Positions 38,541-49,616 of a stretch of 64,000 nt of DNA are shown piece after piece (the first letter of the stretch is position 1; every line of letters begins with the position of its first letter). A model generated the notes under the pieces. The model had not been told where the DNA came from, made no database searches, and saw nothing but the letters and a program-made list of their open reading frames with translations. The position numbers and the translations under genes were made by a program. Origin of the DNA: Ptiloglossa arizonensis (Eukaryota > Arthropoda > Insecta > Hymenoptera > Colletidae); the NCBI RefSeq assembly GCF_051014685.1, contig NC_135048.1, positions 28,166,543 through 28,230,542 on the forward strand, read 5' to 3'.

Positions 38541-41500
38541 TTCCGTACCATCTTGTATCCACCGGATACGGTTTCTACTGCGTCGCTCGAGTTCTCGTCA
38601 CGCTGTTTCACCCTAGCGAGTAATCGACCACCACGTTCCGTATCTCGATTCGCACGGAATCGTCGTAATATGAGAAAGAAAATACCGCACTTCTTCAAAA
38701 ACCTTTTCCCGATAATATCGACCATCCTGTGCATATATCTAATTCGTGTTACATCGCGTATTGTTTGTTTGGTCATTTGAAGTGTAATCGACGCCCGATC
38801 AAAAAGCAAACACGCACGATTACATCAAGAGATTACGTCGATCGACCGATGCCTTGATAGCTGTGTAAACATTTCTCGCATAATTTCATTATCATTGAAA
38901 CGCTCGTTGTGTTCACAGTGTATCCTAACACACCTGTTTCTATTCATAATTGTTCCCTAACTCGAAGAATATCTCTATCTGTTTAATGACACATAACAAT
39001 AATAAAAATAGAAGGTACGTGAAAAATATCGAAAACAACGACGCTGTAAACCATTTTCGCGTTTGTTTGCTTCGCGGTCGAGATGTTTACAATCTAGGAC
39101 AGCTAGGTTGGCCCGATCCAACGGTTCCGAGCACGTGTGCGCGCGCATCGAAAAACAAAACGACGAATTTCGCAACGAATACGTAAGAGCGCAATACGTC
39201 ACGACGCGGCACTACACGCCCACTTATCTAAGCTTTCCCATTGGAGAATCGTAAACTCGTTCGAAGGATTGGGGGCCAGATAACGTTGGTAGGCAAACAA
39301 GATTGTTTTGTAGTTACTTATCTTGACTTGGTCGATGTGCGCAGCATGACAGGAAATCGTTGAGGGTATTGAGAAAACACCGAGAGGCGTTGCGTAGGCG
39401 GTATCGTTGCGCGATGATGCGTCTTTAACCTCGACATTGTCTCGCAGTACGCTCGATTTTACTACTGTATAATAAGCGAAACTAAAGGAAACCATTTAGC
39501 GGTACCGCAGAACTTAACGCTCGAATTTTGGAAATCTTTTCTTTTTCTTTGCGTAATCGCGATCATGCAGTAAAAAATTGGCTTTTATAGCTCTCTACGA
39601 AAACGGGATCCAATCTTTTCTCCTATCAGCAAATAAGCTTCGTTCGTGATAACCTCTACTGGCCCTTACGTAACACAGTTATTTCGCTTTGTTGTCGCAA
39701 ACGTTGTAAATCACATCATTTATTACTTCATAAAAACTGCTGCGTATATTTTTCGTTAGATACATAGAAATATAAACAATGATCTAAAATTATTTGAGAT
39801 CGACAATTACGAGACTAACTCGTAGTAACGCGTTTCGATCGAGGTTGTACACTACGAGTCCGAGACGTGGTTTAAGCAGAATGGATTGACATACTTGAGT
39901 GGTCCACTAAACGATACCCTTATTGATTGAAGACCGCTAAATGTGGTTTCCCTTACCGAAAAGTGGTCTGTTAACTGTAAGAGCGTACTTAATGATATGG
40001 CAGTATTATAGTATATGGTGATGTTGCTTGTTGCATGCCTTGAGGCGCCCAAGACCATAAAATTCTAGCACCCGAAAAGGATCACTCAAGGGCCCGCACT
40101 GAACCGTTCGACGTTCTACACTCAAGGGCATTACTGTTTTCGTTCCACATAGTTTTTACGAGATCGCTATATATGTCGCGTACTTTACAGGACAGCCAAA
40201 AGCAGAAGCGTCAGTTTCGTGGCGCTAGTGTTTTTTCGAAGCAAAAAACTTTTATTGAAAATACATTCGAGTACATGGATCAACGACCTATAAATGGACA
40301 AAGTTCTCGATAACATGTTGTCGACAAATACGCTTGACGTAGGATTCAAAGAAACAAAGGGAAAACGATAAATGAGAATCGCGGTAAAAGAGAACAACGA
40401 TTAACACGTATTTGTTTAACTTAATTAACCACGTACGGAGATAGTATATAATGGTAAAAAAAATAAATAAAAAATGATTCAATTGTTGCGTTTCTCATCT
40501 CTCCCAATTAAAGCTGTTCGACGTACAAAAGATATGAATGTTTTGTTATTGTAAATAACGATCGTGTTGTTGAACGAGTACATGAATATCCGTCTAGCTG
40601 GCACGTGTGCCACGACGCAACACCTGTAAGACGCAAAAATAAACAGAAGCGTAAAAATAACAAGAAATGTTTTGCTTTGCTATATTACGGATGCGCTACG
40701 TCGATAACAACTTAACAATTGCTTTGCATTTTTCGAAGTGCAGATAATATCGTGCGGCTTTTCCTTCCGTAAACACATATCAAAGCACATTATGTACACA
40801 ACGTAGTCCATACGGTTTGCGAAAATAAAGATCGATCAAACTCCTATACAAAGGGTACGGCGTGTTCTTTGTTCGTGGCTTTTTACGGTCAACAACTTAA
40901 AGCTTTACTTCGACCGTCCCATTTTTCTCGTCAATGATCTTTCTCAACTCATTCTTCTACTTTAACCTCGACTTAAAGTAGCCAATATTTATACCTTTCA
41001 TAAACTCTTCTTCTTTTCTTTTCTAAACTATGAATTTCAGAATTTGTATTCCGTCAAGGCGTAATTCATTAAATAAATATAAAAAATAAATACACAGAAT
41101 AAATTCAGAAAGAAAAGAGAACAAGTTTTACAGTTGACAAACGATAAATTATAAAGAAAAAGACGAGTATTAAACGTCACAACTGTATGTACTTAATACA
41201 TACAATAATAAGTATGCGCGTCAAGGCGATGTAAAATAGAAGAAAAGTTACAATCGACAACACCAGTTTCTACGGAACAGGTACAGAGACGAATGTTTCA
41301 AACACGAGTCAACACAAATAACGGTAATAGAAATGTTTCCATTAGCAAGATAAAAGATCCTCACACGTATACTGTTTCAAGAAGTGAACGAATACAGTCG
41401 GGAATCGTACTCGATTGAAAGACGATGGATTATAATATTTGAACTAATGAGTTAATAATTAACGTCGCTAATGTAGAACGTTGAAACGCGTAGTAGCTGT

Positions 41501-41857
41501 AGATTGGTCACCGCGATGGCACCACGTAACGAGCAACGGTTGTTCACGTCGATAATATCGATAAATCGTCATTCTCCTTGACGAGCGAGTGCAGCTCGGT
41601 TCGAGTCCTCGCTCTGCTTCGAGACGTTCACGTTGTCGAGTTTAAAACGATAACGATTTTCTCGAACTGCACATTACCAGATAAGAATGCTAGTTAAGAT
41701 TAGGACGCTTATAATTAATAAATGTGGTTGGAAGCACTATTCGCTTGAAGTCGAAACAAAAAAAAATATTAGTAAGCTCATTGTTGGCGCACGAACTCCA
41801 TAGAAAGGAGAAAGAAAACGTTATTGGTATTACCTAATGGAAATAAACGAAATTTAA
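38541..41857. other. gene-free stretch before the TULIP gene pair
   Basis: No supportable gene. The sequence is AT-rich, especially from 40.2 to 41.8 kb. Open frames on the minus strand at 40185-40482 are low-complexity and hydrophobic without family resemblance. The promoter of the first TULIP gene should lie in the last few hundred bases, but I see no clear TATA box. Confidence 0.4.
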
Positions 41858-44800
41858 ATGCGAGGAAAACTATATTATTTTATCGACGTTACGTTCGTCT
41901 ACATCGTTACGATTGTGCTTGTATCTTCGATCGAACATAATATAGGACACGCAGACAGAATTAATCCTAGGTCGAACTACGACGATTCCGTGAAGAATGA
42001 TTCGTTCTACGGGAAGGATTGTTCAGAGAAAGAGGTTTGTCTAGATTTGACCGAATACGTCGGCGATTACTTTCCCCTCGTTGCGAAATATTTTCTCGCG
42101 AACGAGCTGGATCCACTGACGATCCCGGACATTCGTCAAAGTTTCTGGATGGTAAGTGTACAATGTGTTCGCGACTTGTAGTTTTTTGCGTAACGTGAAA
42201 AGAATTCCAAGGCGAACCTTAATTTGAAGGCACGGTCGCACACTGTATGGACGATGCGACAAACGGCCCTGCGCGCTCATTAAAGAATCAGTAAACCTCG
42301 AAAATCTTCTACGATACCTTGGAAAGCTGGATTTCGAGGTAGAAATTGAGTTTTAAGGTTAGTAGGTCGCGATTCGAAAGCGAATGTGAACTCACGCGTA
42401 ACAACCGATCGACGAAAGCGAAATCAACGAGACGCTGAACCTCAAACGAAAACGACAGTGAATCGGCCATTGAACCTCTTTCGACGAGGATCTTTCTTCC
42501 CGTTTCGAGGCGACTATACCGCTGTTCACAGAGTCCGTTATTCGACTGCATTCTCCCGGAGTCGGCCATATTTGAGTTCGAACTCGAACGAAATCGAAAG
42601 CGGTTCTCGGTTGTCGATGGTCGACGATCACTGCAACTCGACATTGAACTCTGTGAGGACGAGGCGTACGTCTCAAATCGCGTTCTCTCCGATTCGCTTT
42701 CTCGCTCGGAAATGTTACGATTCGACCTTGAACCAGAGGAAGCTCGAAGGCGAGAGAAAACTCGAACCACGACCTCGATCGGGAATCGTCGGCTTCGTAG
42801 TCACCCGTTCAATATTTTTCTCGCCGTGTCGCAGTAAGGAAACAAGAATTCAATGACGAACGACAAAATACGTGTCTTTCGAGGTTGTTTGTCGTTCGAT
42901 TCTTGATTTAGTGGACCGAAACGATAGAGGGGAACTAAAGATAATTGTACTTGTTAAGCGTTAATTGTTAACTCTTAAAAAAAGAAACAATTTTGATCAC
43001 GTTTCAATTCTCTATTTAACAACTCTTTATTACTCATATTCTGATTTTTTCTTCCTATTCTTCCTATTGTCTTCGGTCTCTAAACTTCATACAATGCTGC
43101 TTATTTTATTTTTTGTTTCTCAATAATGCAATTATTACTTTACGTATGTACTCGTATTTTTTTCGTTTCCTCAGTTTATATTATTTGATTGCGTTGTTCT
43201 CATTGGATGCGTACTTCTTTTCTAACTATTTGTCGACTTTGTTTAACAATCGATGCCTAGATAAATTTCAGATCGTTACAAGATGCGAATAGGTTAGGAA
43301 AATACAAATTCTACCCTAATAAGCAATAGAACATCGAAGATAAGGGGGCAGATAGCATATTATCGATACAATATAAGAGGTGTTAATTTTTAATTTTTGT
43401 TATTCTTAATCTTTGCGACTAATTACAATCAATTTTTGTGATCGAAAGATACAATTTTATTCATCGATATTTTTCTATTTCGAATGGAAAAGTAAAAAGT
43501 AACAGTGCAAAAATAGAGTGTCCTTTCGCTACATCTCCCGCGAAATAGATACAGACCAATTTTCGCATTGTGATTTATTCTAAATACAATTGTGTCGCGA
43601 TGTACAAATTACGAGCGTGAGATCATTTGTGTTATCATACGAGTGCTGTTTATCGATAAATCTTTCCTTCGTGTTATAGTCCAATATTTCTTCACCCAAT
43701 TAGCGGGAAATCAATGTCGTGAATCATTCGGACTAAAATTAAGTTATCGTTAAAATACTTAATAATATTAATTCGATTTAAATGGGTTTCGCGTTACTTT
43801 AATTCAGACATTTTCGAGACACACGGAAAATCAAAGCCTAATGTCTGTTCGCTCGTTCCGGTTCGCTACTTCGAATTTTAAAGCTTCGAACCCTACTCGT
43901 TGTTCTTCTGTAAATGTGTACCGAGCAAATCGAACAACCCGGGGAATATTCTCATTACCGCGCGCACAGGAGCGTAACACCGTGAAAAGAACACTGCGTT
44001 TACCGCAACAACTCAACAAACGTATCCATAGTTGATCGAATGATTTTTACGTGTTCTTTCAGCCATCTCTATTTCTGCCTACCGAGTTCAGCGAGTTAAC
44101 GTATTCCTTCTCCTCTGGATCGCTGTATTATCTGTCCGAATTAGAACGCGCCGGCAGAGTTATCGGCATCTATGGCGATAAAACACTGGGTATCTACGCG
44201 AGTATTACATTTGACAGCATTTTGGTAAGTATATCGTGTGTCGTTTATCCATCGTTAACACGTGCTAGTTTAAAATACGTTCTCTACTGTTTCAGCTCTC
44301 CTACGACTATTTCGTGAAGCTGCTGTTTCTGTCAGAGTATGGAAGGATACACGCCAAGGCGACTTTCGTTCGTGTGGAAATCCGCATCGATTTCGATATC
44401 GTCGGTTTCAAGTTCGTTCTGAAAAAGTTAAGATTAATCGACATCGAGTACGCGAACTGGTTTTTTTTTTCTTCTTCTTCACATCCAAAGCAGAGAATCG
44501 ATTCTGAAATCTTTAAGTTAAATTAATCGTACATCAGGTGGTAAATCAATCGTTAGTTTTCAGTTCTACAAATAGAGACGAGATAGAAATGTTATTCAAA
44601 CGTAGGTTAATAAATGCGAATAAATATGAAAGAACACGAAACGCGAACAACAAATTTGCTGTTCCAAATTGATAATGTTTATCTAATTTATATTAATCTG
44701 GAACACACGCGCAATTGATATTGTATTATTTTTATCGAGATTAATAGAAAATGCTTGAAATTCGTAAATCGCGATTTATATTGTATATCGATAAGAATGA

Positions 44801-45437
44801 CCGACGTTTTGAATAGCTCGTCCAAATGAATTAGATAAATATCATCGACCTATTTTTGCCCTCTACCCTAATAACAATAAGAGCAATTGCGTTACCGTGT
44901 CTTTCACAATTCACATTTTCGTCGTAATATGTTTATGAAACATTTATAAATGTTCGTATAACATTTTTGTCTTATTTCTACTCATAGAAAATATCTAGCA
45001 CAAGTATGAACAATCGATGAAAAGATAAAAGTAAACGAAAACGAACGAGGATCGATTCTCGAACGAAAGAATCAATTCGTACCAAAATCGGACATGCAAA
45101 TATCGATTTAAAAAATAAATCGTCCTCTCAGAGATCGACTTTCTAAAAAATCGATTCAGAATCGAACATCTTAACGACAAATCGTCAGCAGAAGGAAATA
45201 CGAACACGGTCGATTTTTTTTTCCAGATCCATCAAACTTTCCATTCACGGGAGTGACTTAGCGAAAAGATTTATGACACCTTTTGTCAAAGCCTGGATAT
45301 TTTTAACGAAGAAATCTACGATTAAAACAATCGAGGAAATCGCGACGACAATGTTTCGCGAACATCTTGAAAAAACAAACGAGAACATTTCACTGTACAA
45401 TCTTCTGATGTCACTTGTAACAATGTACTCAATGTGA
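41858..45437 (+). CDS. secreted TULIP-type protein A (group 7 allergen/JHBP-like)
   Basis: Four exons: 41858-42151, 44063-44224, 44296-44447 and 45227-45437; GT-AG introns of 1911, 71 and 779 bp. The product is 272 residues. An N-terminal hydrophobic stretch (about residues 6-24, within YFIDVTFVYIVTIVLVSS) suggests a secretory signal. A Cys pair (DCSEKEVC, near residues 54-61) recalls the N-terminal disulfide of takeout/JHBP proteins, and DPLTIPDI is typical of this fold's first exon. Sizes and phases of introns 2 to 4 match the next gene, showing paralogy. By family knowledge such TULIP proteins are tubular binders of hydrophobic ligands; the ligand here is unknown. The C-terminus (residues 203-272) is much diverged from the paralogue and shorter. 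The ATG has no in-frame alternative that keeps the hydrophobic segment. Confidence 0.75.
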
Positions 45438-45655
45438 AAAAAGAAAAAATGAATTTACTTTTCGCCTTTCACTTTAACTGATTTGTAATTTGTACACCTG
45501 GATTTCGGAAGAAATTCGTATCGAACATCTTATCGGATAATTTTTCTCGTATTATCTTGTCGAATATTACTGATATATATCACAAAGAGCGTTTTTAATA
45601 ACAAATGAGCTACTATCGATGTACTTTGATAATCGGATAAGATGCGAGATAATGC

Positions 45656-45661
45656 AATAAA
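45656..45661 (+). terminator. poly(A) signal for TULIP gene A
   Basis: AATAAA about 220 bp after the stop of gene A and only 76 bp before the ATG of gene B. Confidence 0.55.
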
Positions 45662-45666
45662 GTTTC

Positions 45667-45720
45667 AATAAAAGGCAGGCGAACGAAAGTCGGACTGTAT
45701 TTGATCTTCCGGATCAGTTC
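45667..45720 (+). promoter_or_regulatory. candidate core promoter of TULIP gene B
   Basis: An ATAAAAGG TATA-like word at 45669-45676 precedes an arthropod-type initiator TCAGT at 45714-45718; the spacing (about 45 bp) is longer than usual, so the start site may lie elsewhere, for example near 45700. The region directly follows the poly(A) signal of gene A. Confidence 0.35.
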
Positions 45721-45736
45721 GTTAACGCGCATCATC

Positions 45737-47145
45737 ATGGCCGCTCAAATTCGTCTTCTCTTTTTGCTCGTTGCGTCCATCCTACTCGCTGTGGGTTCCG
45801 CGCATCCCAGTCTCGAGTAAGTTAACCGTCGGCAAATGTCCGTTACGTTTTTTCTAACTGCGTAGTATAGCACCCCTCCGTCAGGTTGTCGCTAGGTTAT
45901 CCCCCACCATCTCTCACCGATTCTCATTCGCCCTCAGTGTTTCTCAATTTTCCTTGCGACGTATACAAAGTTGAACGAACAAAAGAAATAATTGTTACGC
46001 GACGTAATAGTGATCTATCTTTTTCTATTTGCATTCAACGACTTTACTCGGCGTAATGAATGGCGAGACATGGGCAAAAATATTACACTACCTCTTCGAT
46101 CGTGTTAGATATGGAATTTATGGCAAACTCGAGAAAAAAAAATAATACGATTATCGTTCGCACGGAACTGTTACCTCGACGAAAAATACAAACCCTTCTC
46201 AAGTACATTTTGTATTGCAGAGTATCCAATAACAATAAAACGGTATCGGTGAATATCAACAAATTGTTTGATATGATGTTGCCTAAGCTTCATAATATCA
46301 TCTTAAACGATGGAATGGATCCTCTGTCGATGTCAGATATCTACAAGAAGCTGGTATTTATCTCCGTAACTGGGATCGATTCGTGCAAAATATTTCAACG
46401 TTTTCTCGACTCTTAAACTCTTTCAGGATGGTGTGATAACTCACAACGGAGTTCTTGACATGACGAACGGTCGGTTGCTTGGCCTGGCTAATATAAAGCG
46501 CGGTGGCGACGTTATTCTAAGTTTCGAAAACAAGGTTTTGGCCATGAATATGAATTTGAGATTCGACGCTCTCGACGTAAGGCGAAGAAAACAATACCGA
46601 ACAAGTGTATACGAACACAGTGTGAAGTGAAATTATTTTTTACCAAAACTTTCAGCTGGAGTATGACTACTTCTTCAGATACGGGCTTATCCATAGGCAG
46701 GGAAATTTTTACGGGTACTTTACGAACATGGATATGTCGACAACGCTCTTGCTGGACATGGTCAACTATAAAATTGTTATCGATTCGATCAAGATTATCA
46801 ACATCGAGTAATTATCATATTCATATACACACGGGAGGGTCGTTATGTTAATACGGAATCTCACACGGGAGAGTCGTTATGTTAATATCGATTTTCAGAA
46901 ATTTAAGCATCAAGCTGAAGGGCAACGTGTTCGACAATGTGCTAAACACTGCGATCAAATATCTCGTGAACGTATTTAAGCAAAAAGTCGTGGACACGGT
47001 GGAGCAACGATGCTGGAACACCTTCCACAAGATTATTGATTCCATCAATGCGAAGATCCCCCGCCCCGACAACCAGCTGGAACAGTACGGCTTCCATGAC
47101 ATCTTCGAAAATGTTCCGACTACGTTCACCTTTGATCTGGCTTAA
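45737..47145 (+). CDS. secreted TULIP-type protein B (group 7 allergen/JHBP-like)
   Basis: Five exons: 45737-45816, 46221-46353, 46427-46576, 46656-46807 and 46899-47145; every junction is GT-AG and in phase, giving 253 residues. The first exon is a textbook signal peptide (MAAQIRLLFLLVASILLAVG then SAHPS). Exon 2 carries DGMDPLSMSDI, the motif shared with gene A; exon 3 has a GVLDMTNGRLLGL strand pattern; exon 4 has LEYDYFFRYG, matching LSYDYFVKLL in gene A. Exon 4 is exactly 152 bp in both genes and ends in IE at a phase-2 intron. Unlike gene A it has an intron between signal and mature protein and lacks the N-terminal cysteine pair. The family assignment rests on the fold-type motif pattern, length and secretion; juvenile-hormone binding is not shown. 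Confidence 0.85.
46825..46895. repeat. short tandem duplication in intron 4 of TULIP gene B
   Basis: CACACGGGAG(G/A)GTCGTTATG followed by TTAAT occurs twice about 36 bp apart, making up most of this 91 bp intron. Confidence 0.75.
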
Positions 47146-47186
47146 AGTCTCAATCCCTCTGCAATGGGCGAGCATTTCAATTTTGT

Positions 47187-47192
47187 AATAAA
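47187..47192 (+). terminator. poly(A) signal for TULIP gene B
   Basis: AATAAA 42 bp after the stop codon, the only strong candidate close to the gene end. Confidence 0.75.
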
Positions 47193-47199
47193 GAATTCG

Positions 47200-48480
47200 A
47201 TCACGGTTGTCTTAATATCATTTCCCCTGCCATCGTCGATAATCCTCTTTTCCATAGAAAAAAAAAGAAAATAAAATTATGATATACCCACTATTAAACG
47301 CAAAAAAGTTAATAAAGAATCGTTACACCATTCTCGAAACGTGTTTGAACTTCAATGTGACGTGACTCTCTATGAACGACACATATGTATATAATAATGT
47401 ATGCGAAAGTTCGTCAAAGTTTCCAAGCCTGAGTAATATATTCAAAGTTCCTCGACGATCACTGAACTTAAATTAGACTGAATTCGCAACACTCTCATTT
47501 AATTTTTCTATTTCGAGGCTTGGGTAATTAAAAGTAAGGGTGTGTCGTTTTGAAACGATCCGCCTATAATAATACCAACATTTAGAACAGAAACTTTGAA
47601 AACCTGGAAGTCAAGAAAAAAATCAATATCGTCGCATAGAATGTTGGAAAAATTGTATATTCTGTTCATAGCATCGAAAAAGTGTATATTTGTTTTAAAT
47701 TTCTAAGAATCCAATACTAGGCTTTCGAATCACGTTAGAGATAAAAAGTTATAAATTTCTAACCTTAAAATGAAATTTCGGACGTTATGCACAACTCTAA
47801 TGGACGTCGTTAAACATCGACAGACGTTGCCAAAGGTAGATCATTGTGTCACGTACGAGGATATCGTTCCATGCGGTCAGAGATAAACGCATTCTACGGT
47901 TACATCCGGCGTACCTGAATTGCGCTTCGTAGATTGAATGCAACCCAATATGCAAGCAAGCCGCTATTGTCCGTCTTCGCGCAATAGCAATCTGTGCTCC
48001 TTCTCTGCTATCGATCGCGATATGTACACACATAAGGAATACATATTTGGCGTATATTGGTTGCTGATGTAACGTCCTGTCTCTCTTAAAGTCAGTGTTT
48101 CTAACACACAAATCGATATATGTATGTAGTTTAAATGAATCGACGAAAAGAGTTACGGCAAGTCTATCGATACCTAGAACGTTAGACGAAGACGATTATT
48201 CGTGTCAAGGATACGACGTTCTTGAATGTGCGTTTACAACAAAATGTGTGAAGTTTCAACGAACAGATTTTCGGACACGTCGCAAGTATTCTAAATTTTT
48301 AGAAAGAAAAAACTTTAAGATCTTACGATAGAATGATGAATGTTTTTGTAAACTTTTAAAGTTATCGCTCACTCATTCTTTCTTCTGTGTTTGTACGTGT
48401 ATAACGACGTGTACCTGCAGGTGTATTTCATAGAAAACGCGCCCGCGCTGGCACGATGGCGAGTCACGCAAGGTGGTTTA
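47200..48480. other. gene-free stretch
   Basis: Between TULIP gene B and the GAGCC-rich block I see no supportable gene; open frames on both strands lack domains. Confidence 0.4.
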
Positions 48481-48489
48481 CACTTCAAT

Positions 48490-49440
48490 GAAGTCAAATC
48501 GAGTCGAGTCGAGGAAAGCCGAGCAGAGTCGAGCCGAGCCGAGCCGAGCGGAGATGCGTCGCGGTTGCAGCATCGACAAGCTCGAGGTGACGGAGGCGAG
48601 CGAAGCGCCGTTGCGAAGCCGAGTCGGGCCGAGTCGAGCCGAGCCGAGCCGAGCCGCGTCGAGCTGCATCGAGCCGGGCCGAGGAAGGTCGAGCTGCCCG
48701 TTTAGTGGCAGATGCACGCTCTCGAACCAGCAACTGTCAAAACAGCCTTGCGGTTTCGCATTGATCGAAGAGGAACGAAGCATCGAGAGGAAGACAGTCG
48801 TAGTATATATCGTGCTCGACGTATGGCCGGAAATTTGATTCGATTCCTTAGATTCCTCGGCGTAAAACCAAAACTCGAATACGACGGAAGGGAAGACTGC
48901 GAAATACAACAATCGAGATATTACGTGTCGATCGATTGAAGGAAACGTTCGTTGAGATTACGTTCGGTCGAGTTCGTTAGAATTTCGTTTTTTCCGTTGC
49001 GTTCGAGCGTAGAAGTAATAGCAGACTCTATCGCGCGATAAGAGGAAGAAAGGGCAGGAGATAAAATGGATAGCGGGAGGAGATTGGATAACTGGAAGCG
49101 GTGTCGGTGAATTGGCGAGTGGCAGGCGGAATAAAGCTGAACGGAGCGCGAGAACGGGTTAGTGTACTAAAGAAAAGCGAAAACGTATTCGGGAGCAAAG
49201 CGTGGGATAGTAGAAAGAAAGTAAGGGTGACTTGGCACGGCTTGTTTTCGGTATAGGTATCGCGAGTTGAGTCGAGATCGCAAGCGGTGACGAGCGGCGG
49301 CGAGCGGTGGCGCGCGAAGCGACGCCGAGTCAGGCCGAGCCGAACCGAGCGGAGCCGAGCGCAAGCTCGAGCGAGGCCGAAGCCGAAGCTGAAATCGTGG
49401 GCAAAAGCGAAGGAAGGCTCGGACTTGGGGCTCGGCGCGG
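48490..49440 (+). repeat. GAGCC/GAGTC pentamer-rich low-complexity blocks
   Basis: Two blocks, about 48495-48690 and 49290-49400, are dominated by GAGCC, GAGTC and AGCCG pentamers on the plus strand with interspersed substitutions. The block yields long open frames in several phases (for example SRAEPSRVE-like and SARLGSARL-like translations), which are artefacts of the repeat. They lie in the presumed promoter or 5' UTR of the following MADF gene. Confidence 0.7.
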
Positions 49441-49616
49441 TAGCGCTGACTGGCGAGCAGGCGGGTAGCGTATCGCGAGCGGACGAGAACGTGCGCGTGT
49501 CGTCCAGTAACAATCGACTGCTGTCGTTTCGGCCGAACGACACGCAACATATCGGGCTAATTTCTTGAGGCGGGTGCGCGTCTTCTCGGCTGAACGCGCG
49601 CGTGTACCGGCCGTGT

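Noticed and set aside
41570..41640. GGTTCGAGTCCTCGCT, resembling a tRNA T-loop (B box)
   Set aside because: No A box, anticodon arm or acceptor stem can be folded around it at tRNA spacing.
42309..42856. Antiparallel open frames of 153 and 156 codons inside intron 1 of TULIP gene A
   Set aside because: They mirror each other on opposite strands in Ser/Arg-rich sequence, with no domain and no splice context. I read them as chance frames in the intron.
48391..48912. Long open frames rich in SRAEPSR or SARLGSARL on both strands
   Set aside because: They are translations of GAGCC/GAGTC pentamer repeats and are open in several phases at once, so they carry no coding evidence.
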